Positions 15,293 through 25,626 of a DNA stretch of 64,000 nucleotides are shown here, in pieces (the stretch's first letter is position 1; every line of letters begins with the position of its first letter). The position numbers and the translations under genes are program-made. The DNA is from Roseivivax isoporae LMG 25204 (GTDB lineage Bacteria > Pseudomonadota > Alphaproteobacteria > Rhodobacterales > Rhodobacteraceae). The notes below the pieces were generated by a model. That model was not told the origin of the DNA. It worked only from the letters and a program-made list of their open reading frames with translations, and did not search any database. Location: NCBI RefSeq assembly GCF_000521865.1, contig NZ_JAME01000025.1, forward strand, positions 1 to 64,000, in the 5' to 3' direction.

Positions 15293-16219
15293 ATGCTCGA
15301 GATTTTTCTCAAGACATTGCCCTTCTTCGCATTGATCGGCCTCGGCTACGGCGCCGGGCGCACGCGCTTCTTCAGCGAGGAGGCGACCGCCTACCTCACC
15401 AAGTTCGTCTTCTACTTTGCGCTCTCGGCGATGCTGTTCCGCTTCTCGGCGAACCTGTCCATCGCCGACATCTTCGATGCGCGCCTCGCCGCGGCCTACC
15501 TCTGGGGCACGGCCTTCGTCTACGGCATCGCGCTCGGCGTCGCCTACTGGCGCAACCAGTCCACCGAGGTCGCGGCCATCGAGGCCCAGTGCGCGGCCAT
15601 CGGCAATACCGGGTTTCTGGGCGTGCCGATGCTGGCGCTGCTGCTGGGGCAGGCGGCGGTCGGGCCGATCATCCTGATCCTCGCCATCGACCTCATCGTG
15701 TTCTCCTCGCTGCTCGTGATCCTCGTGACCGGGTCGCGCGACGGGCGCATGTCGGCCGCGGTTCTCGGGACCGTGGGCATGGGGCTCTTGAAGAACCCGA
15801 TGATCGTCTCGATCGTGCTTGGGCTCGCCGTGTCGGGACTGGCGCTGCCCGTGCCCGGACCGGTGAACGAGTTCCTGTCGATCCTCGGTGACGCCGCGAC
15901 GCCCGGCGCGCTCTTCGCGATCGGCGCCTCGCTGGCGTCGAAATCGGCCGAGCGGCTGACGATCGCGGGCTGGCTGTCCTTCTGCAAGCTGGTGCTGCAT
16001 CCGGCGCTCGTCGCCGCGGGCGCCTACGTGTTCTTCCCGACCGATCCCTACAAGGCGGCGGTGGCGGTTTCGGCCGCGGCGCTGCCGGTCGCGGGCAACG
16101 TGTTCATCCTGGCGCAGCACTACGGGATCGCGCCGCAGCGCGTGTCGGCATCGATCCTGATCTCGACCGCGCTGTCGATCCTGACCGTCTCGGCGGTCAT
16201 CGCGCTCGTCCAGGTCTGA
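15293..16219 (+). CDS. AEC-family (auxin efflux carrier-like) transporter
   Basis: The 308-residue inner membrane protein has ten hydrophobic segments in the AEC/BASS-like fold, with [14 protein letters not shown] in the first half and [16 protein letters not shown] in the second, the two conserved crossover regions. Bacterial members carry malate, malonate or other organic anions; the substrate is unknown. It lies 98 bases downstream of mbfA and is probably separately expressed. Confidence 0.85.
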   Translation: MLEIFLKTLPFFALIGLGYGAGRTRFFSEEATAYLTKFVFYFALSAMLFRFSANLSIADIFDARLAAAYLWGTAFVYGIALGVAYWRNQSTEVAAIEAQCAAIGNTGFLGVPMLALLLGQAAVGPIILILAIDLIVFSSLLVILVTGSRDGRMSAAVLGTVGMGLLKNPMIVSIVLGLAVSGLALPVPGPVNEFLSILGDAATPGALFAIGASLASKSAERLTIAGWLSFCKLVLHPALVAAGAYVFFPTDPYKAAVAVSAAALPVAGNVFILAQHYGIAPQRVSASILISTALSILTVSAVIALVQV

Positions 16220-16317
16220 GGCCGACGCGAAACCGCCAATCGTCGAGGTTGCGCGCGCGGCCGGCATCGGGCACGCCTTGGCGCAACGACCGCGAACGGA
16301 CAGGAGAGACCGACGCC

Positions 16318-17148
16318 ATGGAAACCGTATCCGAGAACCGCTCCTACGGCGGCACGCAGGGGGTCTACCGGCACGCCTCGGCCGCCTGCGGCTGCGACAT
16401 GACCTTCGGCCTCTACCTGCCCGAAGAGGCGAAGACCGCGCCGGTCCCGCTGCTGTGGTACCTCTCGGGGCTGACCTGCACGCACGAGAACGCCATGACC
16501 AAGGCGGGCGCTCAGGCATGGTGCGCCGAGCAGGGCATCGCCATCGTTTTTCCCGACACGAGCCCGCGCGGCGACGGCGTCGCCGACGACGAGGCCTACG
16601 ACCTGGGCAAGGGCGCGGGATTCTACGTGAACGCGACCCAGGACCCCTGGGCCAAGCATTTCCGGATGTGGGACTATATCACCGACGACCTGCCCAAGAT
16701 GCTGGCCGAGCATTTCCCGCTCGACATGGACCGCCAGTCGATCTGCGGCCATTCCATGGGCGGACACGGCGCGCTGACCATCGCCATGCACCACCCCGAG
16801 CGGTTCCGGTCGGTGTCGGCCTTTGCGCCCATCGCGCATCCGACCCAGAGCGACTGGGGCAAGAAGCAGCTCGGGGCCTATCTGGGCGCCGATACCTCGA
16901 CCTGGGCGCCGCACGATTCGACGCTGCTGATGCGCGAGAAGGGCTTCGACGGGCCGATCCTCATCGACCAAGGCGACAGCGACAACTTCCTCGACCTGCT
17001 CAAGCCCGAGGCGCTGGCCGAGGCGATGGCCGCGCGCCGTCAGGAAGGCCAGTTCCGCGTTCAGAAGGGCTACGACCACAGCTACTTCTTCATCTCCACC
17101 TTCATGGAGGACCACGTGTCGTTCCACGCCGAGGCGCTCTACGGGTGA
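16318..17148 (+). CDS. fghA: S-formylglutathione hydrolase
   Basis: The 276-residue alpha/beta hydrolase of the esterase D family hydrolyses S-formylglutathione to formate and glutathione, the second step of glutathione-dependent formaldehyde oxidation. The nucleophile elbow is GHSMGGHGA, the oxyanion region is [12 protein letters not shown], and the catalytic His is in GYDHSYFF. The ATG at 16318 follows an AGGAGAG. The 3' end overlaps the YaiI-type gene by four bases (GTGA). The presumed dehydrogenase partner is cut off at the left edge of the window. Confidence 0.95.
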   Translation: METVSENRSYGGTQGVYRHASAACGCDMTFGLYLPEEAKTAPVPLLWYLSGLTCTHENAMTKAGAQAWCAEQGIAIVFPDTSPRGDGVADDEAYDLGKGAGFYVNATQDPWAKHFRMWDYITDDLPKMLAEHFPLDMDRQSICGHSMGGHGALTIAMHHPERFRSVSAFAPIAHPTQSDWGKKQLGAYLGADTSTWAPHDSTLLMREKGFDGPILIDQGDSDNFLDLLKPEALAEAMAARRQEGQFRVQKGYDHSYFFISTFMEDHVSFHAEALYG

Positions 17149-17615
17149 GCGTCCTCTACGTCGACGCCGACGCCTGCCCGGTCCGGGACGAGGCCGAGCG
17201 GGTGGCGACGCGACACCGGGTGCCGGTGCGGATGGTGTCGAACGGCGGCATCCGCCCCTCGCGCAACCCGCTGGTCGAGATCGTCGTCGTGTCCGAGGGT
17301 GCCGACGTGGCGGACATGTGGATCGCCGACCGCGCCGGACCGGGCGACGTGGTCATCACGCAGGACATCCCTCTCGCCGCGCGCTGCGTCGCATCGGGCG
17401 CCCGGGTGCTGAAGCCCAACGGCGAGGCGATCACCGGGGCCAATGCCGGCCAGGCGCTGGCGATGCGCGACCTTGCCGCCGACCTGCGCGCGGCCGATCC
17501 GTTCCGGCAGGGGGGCGGACGCGGGTTTACAAAGGCGGACAAGGCGCGTTTCCTCGACGCGCTCGAGCGCGAGATGCGCGCGGCGGTGCGAGAGACACAG
17601 CGGAAAGAGGGGTAG
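17145..17615 (+). CDS. UPF0178 family protein (YaiI/YqxD)
   Basis: The 156-residue protein starts on a GTG that overlaps the fghA stop and opens with [20 protein letters not shown], the family signature. It has the PIN-like acidic residues plus [14 protein letters not shown] and [12 protein letters not shown]. The C-terminus ([18 protein letters not shown]) is also typical. The biochemical function is not established; the fold suggests a nuclease-like metal site. Confidence 0.92.
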   Translation: MSVLYVDADACPVRDEAERVATRHRVPVRMVSNGGIRPSRNPLVEIVVVSEGADVADMWIADRAGPGDVVITQDIPLAARCVASGARVLKPNGEAITGANAGQALAMRDLAADLRAADPFRQGGGRGFTKADKARFLDALEREMRAAVRETQRKEG

Positions 17616-17617
17616 GC

Positions 17618-18232
17618 ATGACCATCGGGGCAGTCGTCTTCGACATCGGGAACGTCCTGATCGAATGGCAGCCGGAACGGCACTACGACGCGGTGATCGG
17701 CCGCGCGCGGCGCGAGGCGCTGTTCGCGGAGGTCGACCTGCACACGATGAACGACGCCATCGACCGCGGCGGCGACTTCCGCGAGACGGTCATGGCCTGC
17801 GCCGACAGACACCCGGACTGGGCAGACGAGATCCGGCTCTGGCACGATTCGTGGCTGCGGCTCGCCGGCCCGGCGATCCCGCAATCGGTCGCCGCGCTGC
17901 GCGGGCTGCGGGACGCGGGCGTGCCGGTCTTCGCGCTGTCGAATTTCGGCGTCGGCACCTTCGCGGTGGCCGAACCCGAATATCCGTTCCTCGCGGAATT
18001 CGACCGCCGCTACATCTCGGGCCACATGGGCATGGCGAAGCCCGATCACGACATCTACGCGGCGCTGGAGGAAGATTGCGGGGTGCCGCCCGGGCAACTG
18101 CTCTTCACCGACGACCGGGCGGACAACATCGCCGTGGCGGCCGCGCGCGGCTGGCAGACGCATCTTTTCGAGGGGCCCGAGGGGTGGCTCGCGCGGCTTC
18201 GGGCCGAGGGCCTGCTGACCGCCGCGGCCTGA
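17618..18232 (+). CDS. HAD-family hydrolase (HAD-IA, YihX-like)
   Basis: The 204-residue protein has all four HAD motifs: I, VVFDIGNVLIEW with the nucleophile Asp near residue 9; II, ALSNFG; III, the Lys of MGMAKPDHDIY; and IV, LLFTDDRADN. The helical cap lies between motifs I and II. Relatives dephosphorylate sugar phosphates or dehalogenate small acids; the substrate is not predictable. It starts 2 bases after the UPF0178 stop, in the same operon. Confidence 0.88.
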   Translation: MTIGAVVFDIGNVLIEWQPERHYDAVIGRARREALFAEVDLHTMNDAIDRGGDFRETVMACADRHPDWADEIRLWHDSWLRLAGPAIPQSVAALRGLRDAGVPVFALSNFGVGTFAVAEPEYPFLAEFDRRYISGHMGMAKPDHDIYAALEEDCGVPPGQLLFTDDRADNIAVAAARGWQTHLFEGPEGWLARLRAEGLLTAAA

Positions 18233-18239
18233 CCGCGCC

Positions 18240-18977
18240 TCAGCGGCGGAGCGCGGTCACCACGTAGTTCACCGACAGGTCCCGCGGCGACAGCCGCCAG
18301 GTGCCGGCGACGATGTCCGGCACCATGCCCTTGCGGTCCACGGGATCGAGCCCGCCTGCCGCCATCAGGCCCTCGAGCTCGTCCGGCGTGAGGAAGCGCC
18401 GCCAGTCATGGGTGCCGCGCGGCAGCCAGCGCAGGATCCACTCCGCGCCCACGATGGCGGCGGCGAAGCTCTTTCCGGTGCGATTGAGCGTCGACGCGAC
18501 GAGAAGCCCGCCAGGCCGCACGAGCCGCGCGAGGTCGGCGAGGAAGGTGGCTGGATCGGCCACGTGCTCCACGATCTCCATCGCGAGGACGACGTCGAAG
18601 CGCCTCCCCTCGGCCGCGAGCGCCTCGGCCGTGATGGCGCGATACTGGATGGACAGCCCCGACATCTCGGCGTGGGCGCGCGCCGCGGCGACGTTGCCCG
18701 CGGCCGCGTCGATCCCGGTGACCGCCGCGCCGAGCCGCGCCAGCGGTTCGCAGAGCAGGCCACCGCCGCAGCCCACGTCGAGCACGCTCAGCCCCTCGAA
18801 GGGGCGCGACGCGGCGCGGTCGCGGGCGAATTCGCCGGCGATCTGGTCGGCGATGTAGTCAAGCCGGCAGGGATTCATCGCGTGCAGCGGCCGCGCGGCG
18901 CCGTCCGGGTCCCACCAGTCCTGGGCCATCGCCTCGAACTTGGCGACCTCGGCCGGATCGATGCTCGTGTCGCTCAT
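18240..18977 (-). CDS. ubiG: Ubiquinone biosynthesis O-methyltransferase
   Basis: The 245-residue SAM-dependent methyltransferase carries out both O-methylation steps of ubiquinone synthesis. It starts with the family segment AEVAKFEAMAQDWWDPDGAARPLHAMNPCRLDYI, followed by SAM motif I VLDVGCGGGLLCEPLA and EIVEHV, and ends with the typical DLSVNYVVTA. The length matches the family. It converges with the HAD gene and diverges from pip with only 52 bases between. Confidence 0.95.
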   Translation of the reverse strand: MSDTSIDPAEVAKFEAMAQDWWDPDGAARPLHAMNPCRLDYIADQIAGEFARDRAASRPFEGLSVLDVGCGGGLLCEPLARLGAAVTGIDAAAGNVAAARAHAEMSGLSIQYRAITAEALAAEGRRFDVVLAMEIVEHVADPATFLADLARLVRPGGLLVASTLNRTGKSFAAAIVGAEWILRWLPRGTHDWRRFLTPDELEGLMAAGGLDPVDRKGMVPDIVAGTWRLSPRDLSVNYVVTALRR

Positions 18978-19029
18978 CTGTCAGAAATTCCCATGGCCAT
19001 GCCCTCACCTTCTCTCATATAGCTTGGGC

Positions 19030-19998
19030 ATGGACAAAGACCTCGGTCAAAAACGCGCGGTGCAATACCTCTACCCTCCGCTCGACCCGTTCGACCAGCG
19101 GATGCTCGACGTGGGGGACGGGCACAGCATCTATGTCGAACAATGCGGCAACCCCCGCGGCACGCCGGTCATCGTGCTGCATGGCGGCCCGGGCGGCGGC
19201 TGTTCCCCGGCGATGCGGCGCTACTTCGACCCCCGCGTCTACCGCGTGATCCTCTTCGACCAGCGTGGCTGCGGCCGGTCGCGGCCGCATGCGAGCGTCT
19301 CGCACAACACCACATGGCACCTCGTGTGCGACATCGAGCGCATCCGCAAGGAGCTGTCGCTTGGCCCGGCCATCGTCTTCGGCGGGTCGTGGGGCGCGAC
19401 GCTGTCGCTGATCTACGCGATCTCGCACCCCGAGTCGGTGACGCACCTCGTCCTGCGCGGCGTCTTCCTGATGACGCAGGCCGAGCTCGACTGGTTCTAC
19501 GGCGGCGGTGCCGGTCTCTTCTGGCCCGAGACATGGGCGCGATTCACCGACCTCGTGCCCGCGGACGAGCGCGACGACCTGATCGCGGCCTATCATCGGC
19601 GGCTCTTTTCCGGCGATCTCAGGATCGAAACGAAGTTCGCGCGCGCGTGGTCGGCGTGGGAGAACGCGCTCGCCTCGGTGCATTCCTCGGGTCACGGCGG
19701 CGAGGCGCCGGGCGACTACGCGCGGGCTTTCGCGCGGCTCGAGAACCACTATTTCACGAATCGCGGCTTTCTCGACCACGACGGCTGGATCCTCGACAAT
19801 GTCGACACGCTGGCGGGCATCCCGGGCGTGATCGTGCAGGGCCGCTACGACATGATCTGCCCGCCGGTGCGCGCCTGGCAGCTGGCGCGGCGCTGGCCCG
19901 CGGCCGAGCTGCGCATGATCCGGAACGCGGGTCATGCCCTGTCCGAGCCGGGGATCAGCGCGGAGCTGGTGCGAATCATGGATGAGCTTGCTCACTGA
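19030..19998 (+). CDS. pip: Proline iminopeptidase
   Basis: The 322-residue alpha/beta hydrolase of peptidase family S33 releases N-terminal proline from peptides. It shows the oxyanion motif HGGPGGG, FDQRGCGRSRPH, the nucleophile elbow FGGSWGATLSL (Ser near residue 107), the acid in QGRYDMICP and the catalytic His in NAGHALSEP. The length is typical. A short hairpin with a T run follows the stop. Confidence 0.93.
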   Translation: MDKDLGQKRAVQYLYPPLDPFDQRMLDVGDGHSIYVEQCGNPRGTPVIVLHGGPGGGCSPAMRRYFDPRVYRVILFDQRGCGRSRPHASVSHNTTWHLVCDIERIRKELSLGPAIVFGGSWGATLSLIYAISHPESVTHLVLRGVFLMTQAELDWFYGGGAGLFWPETWARFTDLVPADERDDLIAAYHRRLFSGDLRIETKFARAWSAWENALASVHSSGHGGEAPGDYARAFARLENHYFTNRGFLDHDGWILDNVDTLAGIPGVIVQGRYDMICPPVRAWQLARRWPAAELRMIRNAGHALSEPGISAELVRIMDELAH

Positions 19999-20019
19999 CG
20001 ACATGATGATGTCGGTTTT
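19999..20019 (+). terminator. Terminator after pip
   Basis: CGACAT, a GATG loop and ATGTCG form a perfect 6-bp stem directly after the pip stop, followed by GTTTT. It separates pip from the ABC importer operon. Confidence 0.55.
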
Positions 20020-20090
20020 CGACATTCTTCTTTACAATCTTCGGGTGTCGACTACCGTTCGCTGCGCCCTGCGTCCGGGGCGGGACCCGC

Positions 20091-21146
20091 ATGTCGGCGC
20101 CCGTCGGGCAGGGTGACTTTACGAGTGGCGACACAGCAAGACGAAAAGACGTGCCGAACGTATTCGCGATCATCCTCCAGAGGCTGCTTCTGGGCCTCCT
20201 GACCCTCTTCGTCGTCTCCATCATCATCTTTGCCGCGGTGAACATGCTGCCCGGCGACTTCGCCCAGGTCATCCTCGGCCAGGGCGCGACGCCCGAGGCG
20301 ACGGAAGCGATCCGGCGCGACCTCGGGCTCGATCGGCCGGTCGTGCTGCGCTACTTCGAGTGGCTCGGCGGTGCGCTGCAGGGCGACCTCGGCCGATCCT
20401 TCGCGCAGGCGAACTTCGCGAGCTTCGTGGGCGCGGACGCGGCCGGCGGCACCACCGTCCTGCAGCAGATCGCGCCGCGCTTCGCCAACACCATGTTCCT
20501 TGCCGGCGTGACCGCCGCCATCGCGGTGCCCTTCGCGGTCGGCCTCGGCATCCTCGCGGCGCTCTACCGCAACACCGTCTTCGACAAGGGCACGAACGTC
20601 TTCGCGCTGACCTCGATCTCGAGCCCCGAGTTCTTCCTCGCCTACGTGCTGATCCTGTTCCTTGCGGTGCTGAACCCGATCCTGCCGTCGTTGTCGAACA
20701 TCTACGCGGGCATGAGCCTCGGCGAACGGCTGGAGCGTTCCCTGCTGCCGGCGCTGACGCTGACGCTGGTGGTGACCGCGCACATGATGCGGATGACGCG
20801 CGCGGCGATCATCAACCTGCTCGCCTCGCCCTATATCGAGATGGCGCGGCTCAAGGGCATGACACCGATGCGGGTCATCGTGCGGCACGCGCTGCCGAAC
20901 GCGCTGGCCCCGATCATCAACGTCATCGCCATCAACCTCGCCTACCTCATCACCGGGGTCGTGGTGGTCGAGGTGGTGTTCGTCTACCCGGGCATCGGCC
21001 AGCTCTTCGTCGACGCGGTCAAGACGCGCGACATCCCGGTGGTGCAGGCCTGCTGCCTGATCTTCGCGGCGGCCTACATCGTCCTGAACCTCGTGGCCGA
21101 CATCCTGTCGATCCTGTCGAATCCCCGCCTGAGGCATCCGAGATGA
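20091..21146 (+). CDS. Peptide/opine ABC transporter permease 1 (DppB/OppB family)
   Basis: The 351-residue inner membrane protein has six helices and the family loop RMTRAAIINLLASPYIEMARLKGMTPMRVIVRHALPNA, which contains the EAA ATPase-contact motif. The start is uncertain: ATG 20091 gives a 20-residue hydrophilic lead, while an in-frame GTG at 20151 begins just before helix 1 (FAIILQRLLLGLL), as most relatives do. A possible -10 (TACAAT, 20033-20038) lies upstream. It overlaps permease 2 in an ATGA. Confidence 0.9.
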   Translation: MSAPVGQGDFTSGDTARRKDVPNVFAIILQRLLLGLLTLFVVSIIIFAAVNMLPGDFAQVILGQGATPEATEAIRRDLGLDRPVVLRYFEWLGGALQGDLGRSFAQANFASFVGADAAGGTTVLQQIAPRFANTMFLAGVTAAIAVPFAVGLGILAALYRNTVFDKGTNVFALTSISSPEFFLAYVLILFLAVLNPILPSLSNIYAGMSLGERLERSLLPALTLTLVVTAHMMRMTRAAIINLLASPYIEMARLKGMTPMRVIVRHALPNALAPIINVIAINLAYLITGVVVVEVVFVYPGIGQLFVDAVKTRDIPVVQACCLIFAAAYIVLNLVADILSILSNPRLRHPR

Positions 21147-22315
21147 ACGTCTGGCTCTGGGCCCTCGCCGCGCTTGCGACGCTTCTGCTCGCGGCCTATG
21201 CCCTTCGCGCCGCGGGGCGTGCCGCGACCGCGGGCGCGCCCGCCTTCCGCGACATGACCTTTGCCGTGGCGTTCGGCTACGTCCTGGCCGCGGCCGCCTT
21301 GGCCGGCGGCGTCTGGCTGTGGGTCCAGCCGGGCGCGGTGTTCTTCCGCTGGGCGGTGCAGTTCTTCGCGATGGCGACCGCGGCGGCCTTCCTCTTCCGC
21401 CTCGCCGGACGGCACGTGGGCACCGAGGCAACGCGCAAGGCGTTCCGCCAGATGCCGCTGACCGCCGCGTTCGGGCTGCTGACGATCCTCCTCTACGCGG
21501 TGACCGCGATCTTCGCGGACATCCTCGCGCCCTACGGCCAGTCCGAGGTGGTGGGTGCCGTCAACATGCTGCCCGGCGGCGACCCGGCGACAGGCGGCGA
21601 TCCGGCGCACCCGCTCGGCACCGACCAGATCGGCCGGGACCTGATGTCGCGTCTGATCTACGGTGCACAGAACACCGTGGGCATCGCCTTTGCCACCACC
21701 TGCATCGCGTTCTTCCTCGGCGGGTCGCTGGGTTTCCTGGCCGCGACCATCGGCGGCTGGCTCGACAACCTGCTGGCGCGCGCGGTCGACGTGCTGATGG
21801 CGATCCCGTCGCTGATCTTCGCGCTCCTGCTCATGACGATCGCAAGCGCCTGGGCGGGCAACCAGCAATGGCAGCTCACGCTCTACATGGTGATCATCAT
21901 CGCGGTGATCGATTCGACCCGCGTCTTCCGGCTGGCGCGCGCGGTCGGGCAGTCGATCGTCGTCATGGACTACATCGAGGCGGCGAAGCTGCGCGGCGAG
22001 GGCCTGGGCTACCTCATCTTCCGCGAGATCCTGCCCAACGCCACCGCACCGCTCCTGGCCGAGTTCGGGCTGCGCTTCTGCTTCGTATTCCTGACCATCG
22101 CGGCGCTGTCCTTCCTGGGCGTCGGCATCCAGCCGCCCCTCGCGGACTGGGGAACGATGGTGCGCGACCTCGCGCAGTTCATCAACTTCGCCGCGTTCTC
22201 CCCGCTTGCCGCCGCGCTGCCGCTGATGGCCGCGGGCGCGATCGCGCTCTTGACCGTGGCGGTGAACTTCGTCGTCGACTGGATGCTGCACCGCTCCTCG
22301 GGATTGAAGGACTGA
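21143..22315 (+). CDS. Peptide/opine ABC transporter permease 2 (DppC family) with extended N-terminus
   Basis: The 390-residue protein has a canonical DppC core from about residue 100 (LTAAFGLLTILLYAVTAIFADILAPYG) to the end, including HPLGTDQIGRDLMSRLIYGAQNT and the EAA loop YIEAAKLRGEGLGYLIFREILPNATAP. The first 95 residues add three extra hydrophobic segments, unlike typical DppC proteins of about 300 residues. The start overlaps permease 1 by four bases. It presumably pairs with permease 1. Confidence 0.92.
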   Translation: MNVWLWALAALATLLLAAYALRAAGRAATAGAPAFRDMTFAVAFGYVLAAAALAGGVWLWVQPGAVFFRWAVQFFAMATAAAFLFRLAGRHVGTEATRKAFRQMPLTAAFGLLTILLYAVTAIFADILAPYGQSEVVGAVNMLPGGDPATGGDPAHPLGTDQIGRDLMSRLIYGAQNTVGIAFATTCIAFFLGGSLGFLAATIGGWLDNLLARAVDVLMAIPSLIFALLLMTIASAWAGNQQWQLTLYMVIIIAVIDSTRVFRLARAVGQSIVVMDYIEAAKLRGEGLGYLIFREILPNATAPLLAEFGLRFCFVFLTIAALSFLGVGIQPPLADWGTMVRDLAQFINFAAFSPLAAALPLMAAGAIALLTVAVNFVVDWMLHRSSGLKD

Positions 22316-22319
22316 CCGC

Positions 22320-23972
22320 ATGGCCGACCACCTCCTGAAGATCCGCGACCTGAGGCTCGAGGGCCGCGCGGACGAGACGTGGCATCCCATCGTCAACGGC
22401 ATCGATCTGGACCTCGGGCGCGGCGAGGTTCTGGGCCTCATCGGCGAATCCGGCGCCGGCAAGTCGACGCTCGGCCTCGCTGCCATGGGGTTCACCCGCG
22501 ATGGCGTGCGCATCTCGGGCGGCACGGTCGAGTTCGACGGCATCGACCTCGTGAACGCGCCGCTCGCGGAGAAACGGCGTCTCCTGGGCAAGCGCATCGC
22601 CTATGTCGCGCAATCGGCCGCCGCGAGCTTCAACCCTGCCCACCGCATCATCGACCAGCACACCGAAGCGCCCGTGCAGCACGGCCTCATGTCCGAACGC
22701 GAAAGCGAGGAGGACGCGATGCGGCTCTACGAGCGGCTGCGCCTGCCCAACCCAGACGAGATCGGCTTTCGCTACCCTCACCAGGTGTCGGGCGGGCAGC
22801 TGCAGCGGGCGATGACGGCGATGGCCATGTCCTGCCGGCCGGACCTCATCATCTTCGACGAGCCAACCACCGCGCTCGACGTCACGACGCAGATCGAGGT
22901 GCTGGCCGCGATCCGCGACATCGTCGACCAGTTCGGCACCGCGGCGATCTACATCACCCACGACCTCGCCGTGGTGGCGCAGATGGCCGACCGCATCAAG
23001 GTGCTGCTCCGGGGCGACGAGGTCGAGGAGGCGCCGACGCGCGAGATGCTCGAGTCCCCGCAGGAGGATTATACCCGCTCGCTCTGGGCGGTGCGCAGCT
23101 TCGAGCGGCCGGAAAAACCCGCGCCGGCGGCGGACGCGGTTCCGGTCATCTCGGTGCGGGGGATCGATGCGGCCTACGGCGACACGCGCGTCCTGCACGA
23201 CGTGAGCTTCGACATCCACGAGGGGCGCACCGTGGCCGTGGTGGGCGAGAGCGGATCGGGCAAGTCGACCACCGCGCGCTGCATCACGGGGCTCCTGCCG
23301 CCGGTGAAGGGCACGATCCGGCTCGAGGGCGAGGACCTGCCGCCGGATTACCGGCGCCGCAGCAAGGACCAGCTGCGGCAGGTGCAGATGATCTACCAGA
23401 TGGCCGACACCGCGCTCAATCCGCGCAAGACGGTGGGCGAGATCCTCGGCCGGCCGATCGAGTTCTACATGGGGCTGCGCGGACGCGAGCGGCGCCGACG
23501 GGTCGAACAGCTTCTCGACGAGATCGAGCTGCCGGCATCGCAGTTCATCGACCGACTGCCCTCCGAACTGTCCGGCGGGCAGAAGCAGCGCGTGGGCATC
23601 GCGCGGGCGCTCGCCGCGGAACCGCGGTTCATCATCTGCGACGAGGTGACCTCGGCGCTCGATCAACTTGTCGCGGAAGGCATCCTCAAGCTGTTGGCAC
23701 GCCTTCAGGATGAGCGCAAACTGTCATACATGTTCATTACACACGATCTGGCGACGGTCCGCGCCATCGCGGACGAGGTCGTGGTGATGAAGGACGGGGA
23801 AGTGGTGGAACAGGGCGACAAGCGGCAGATGTTCACGCCGCCGCACCACCCCTACACCGACCTCCTGCTCAGCTCGGTGCCCGAGATGGATCCCGACTGG
23901 CTGACCACCCTCCTCGAGGAGCGGGGCCGCGAGAACCTCGGCGACGCCGCGATCGACCGGATGAACGGATGA
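22320..23972 (+). CDS. Fused double ATPase of a peptide/opine ABC transporter (DppD-DppF type)
   Basis: The 550-residue protein has two complete ABC cassettes. In the first (about 5-265), Walker A is GESGAGKST, the signature VSGGQLQR and Walker B LIIFDEPT. In the second (about 275-535), they are [17 protein letters not shown] and FIICDEVT. Each cassette has its switch His (ITHDLA). The C-terminal part of each carries the oligopeptide-ATPase tail ([12 protein letters not shown] in the second). It energises the two preceding permeases. The start lies 4 bases after permease 2. Confidence 0.95.
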   Translation: MADHLLKIRDLRLEGRADETWHPIVNGIDLDLGRGEVLGLIGESGAGKSTLGLAAMGFTRDGVRISGGTVEFDGIDLVNAPLAEKRRLLGKRIAYVAQSAAASFNPAHRIIDQHTEAPVQHGLMSERESEEDAMRLYERLRLPNPDEIGFRYPHQVSGGQLQRAMTAMAMSCRPDLIIFDEPTTALDVTTQIEVLAAIRDIVDQFGTAAIYITHDLAVVAQMADRIKVLLRGDEVEEAPTREMLESPQEDYTRSLWAVRSFERPEKPAPAADAVPVISVRGIDAAYGDTRVLHDVSFDIHEGRTVAVVGESGSGKSTTARCITGLLPPVKGTIRLEGEDLPPDYRRRSKDQLRQVQMIYQMADTALNPRKTVGEILGRPIEFYMGLRGRERRRRVEQLLDEIELPASQFIDRLPSELSGGQKQRVGIARALAAEPRFIICDEVTSALDQLVAEGILKLLARLQDERKLSYMFITHDLATVRAIADEVVVMKDGEVVEQGDKRQMFTPPHHPYTDLLLSSVPEMDPDWLTTLLEERGRENLGDAAIDRMNG

Positions 23973-23973
23973 A

Positions 23974-24016
23974 GGCCCGGCCAACGGGCCGCACGAAGGC
24001 GGGACCCCCGTCCCGC
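23974..24016 (+). other. Two intercistronic hairpins ahead of the binding-protein gene
   Basis: GGCCCG/CGGGCC (23974-23990, 5-base loop) and GCGGGAC/GTCCCGC (23999-24016, 4-base loop) are both perfect stems in the 70-base gap between ATPase and binding-protein genes. Such structures commonly protect the 5' end of a processed message, so the binding protein can be made in excess over the membrane parts. Confidence 0.45.
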
Positions 24017-24042
24017 GAAGGACCGACAAGGGAGACTTGGAC

Positions 24043-25596
24043 ATGACACGCATTTCCAGACGCGGGCTTCTGCGCAGCGGTGCCGCGGCAGGCGTGCTGG
24101 CGGCCTCGGGCCTGCCGATCCGCGCGCAGGAGGCCCGCCGCGGCGGCCGGCTGGTGGTGGGCCTTTCCGGCGCCAACACCTCGGACAGCTGGGACGGACG
24201 CACCCATTCGGACGTCTTCATGGTCTCCGCGGGACAGGGCGGGGTGTTCGACAGCCTGACCGAGGTGGCCGCCGACGGCAGCCTCGTGGGCGAGCTCGCC
24301 ACAGACTGGGAGGCCTCGGCCGATGCCAAGGTCTGGACCTTCAACCTGCGGCAGGGCGTGAGCTTCCACAACGGCAAGCCGTTCGGCGCCGACGACGTGA
24401 TCGAGTCGCTGCAGCTGCACGTGGCCGAGGGCGCGAAATCCGGCGCGGCGCCGCTCGTGTCGCCCATTACCGAGATGAAGAAGCTCTCGGAACACCAGGT
24501 GCAGTTCACGCTTGCCGAGGGCAATGCGGACTTCCCCTACCTGATGTCCGACTACCACCTGCTGATCTACCCCGCCGGCCAGATCGAAGAGGCGATCGCG
24601 CAGGGCATCGGCACCGGGCTCTACCGCGTGCAGAGCTTCGATCCCGGCGTGCGCTTCGTCGGCACCCGCGTCGACAGCCACTACAAGGACGGCCAGGCGG
24701 GCTGGTTCGACGAGATCGAGTACATCGCGATCAACGACAACACCGCCCGGATGAACGCGCTCCTGACCGGGCAGGTGGATGCGATCAATCGCATCGACTT
24801 CAAGACCGAGCAGCTGCTGCGTGCGAACCCCGCGGTGCGCATCCAGGAGGTGACGGGCAACCAGCACTACACCTTCCCGATGCTGACCAACTCCGCGCCC
24901 TTCGACGACCCGAATGTCCGGCGGGCGCTGAAGCACGGCATCAACCGGCAGGAGATGCTGGACAAGATCCTCTTCGGCCACGGCTCGGTCGCCGCGGACA
25001 GCCCGATCGGCCCCGCGAACCAGTACATGGCCGACCTCGAGCCGATCCCCTACGACCCCGAAAAGGCGCGCTACTACCTCAAGCAGGCCGGGCTCGACTC
25101 GATCGACGTGAACCTCTCGGCCTCCTCGGCCGCCTTCGAAGGCGCGGTCGATGCCGCGCAGCTCTACCAGGCCTCGGCGGCGTCGGGCGGCATCAACATC
25201 AACGTCGTGCAGGAGCCCGCGGACGGCTACTGGTCGAACGTCTGGATCAAGAAGCCGTGGTGCGCCAGCTACTGGTCGGGCCGCGCCACCGAGGACTGGA
25301 TGTTTTCGAACGCCTACGAGGAAGGCGTGCCCTGGAACGACAGCCAGTGGGATGCCGAGGACAACGCGCGTTTCCAACAGCTGCTGATCGAGGCCCGCGC
25401 GACGCTCGATTCCGGGCTGCGCCGCGAGATGTACGGCGAGATGCAGCAGATCCTGCGCGATGAGGGTGGCGTGATCATCCCGATGTTCGCGAACTGGGTG
25501 CAGGCCGTGTCGAACAAGATCGCGACGCCCGACACCATCGGCAATCTCTGGCAGATGGACAATTCGCGCCTCGCCGAACGGTGGTGGATGGCCTGA
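24043..25596 (+). CDS. Periplasmic substrate-binding protein of the peptide/opine ABC transporter (SBP family 5)
   Basis: The 517-residue protein has a twin-arginine signal peptide (RISRRGLLRSGAAAGVLAASGLPIRAQE), so it is probably exported folded by Tat. The mature part shows the DppA/OppA pattern: ELATDWEASADAKVWTFNLRQGVSFHNGKPFGADDVIESL, RRALKHGINRQEML and the C-terminal EMQQILRDEGGVIIPMFANWV. The start at 24043 follows AGGGAGA; a TTG six bases upstream is less likely. Family 5 proteins bind peptides, opines, nickel or glutathione; the ligand is not identifiable. It is the last gene of the operon. Confidence 0.93.
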   Translation: MTRISRRGLLRSGAAAGVLAASGLPIRAQEARRGGRLVVGLSGANTSDSWDGRTHSDVFMVSAGQGGVFDSLTEVAADGSLVGELATDWEASADAKVWTFNLRQGVSFHNGKPFGADDVIESLQLHVAEGAKSGAAPLVSPITEMKKLSEHQVQFTLAEGNADFPYLMSDYHLLIYPAGQIEEAIAQGIGTGLYRVQSFDPGVRFVGTRVDSHYKDGQAGWFDEIEYIAINDNTARMNALLTGQVDAINRIDFKTEQLLRANPAVRIQEVTGNQHYTFPMLTNSAPFDDPNVRRALKHGINRQEMLDKILFGHGSVAADSPIGPANQYMADLEPIPYDPEKARYYLKQAGLDSIDVNLSASSAAFEGAVDAAQLYQASAASGGININVVQEPADGYWSNVWIKKPWCASYWSGRATEDWMFSNAYEEGVPWNDSQWDAEDNARFQQLLIEARATLDSGLRREMYGEMQQILRDEGGVIIPMFANWVQAVSNKIATPDTIGNLWQMDNSRLAERWWMA

Positions 25597-25626
25597 CGGG
25601 CCATCCCGCCGTCCGTCCCGAACGAC

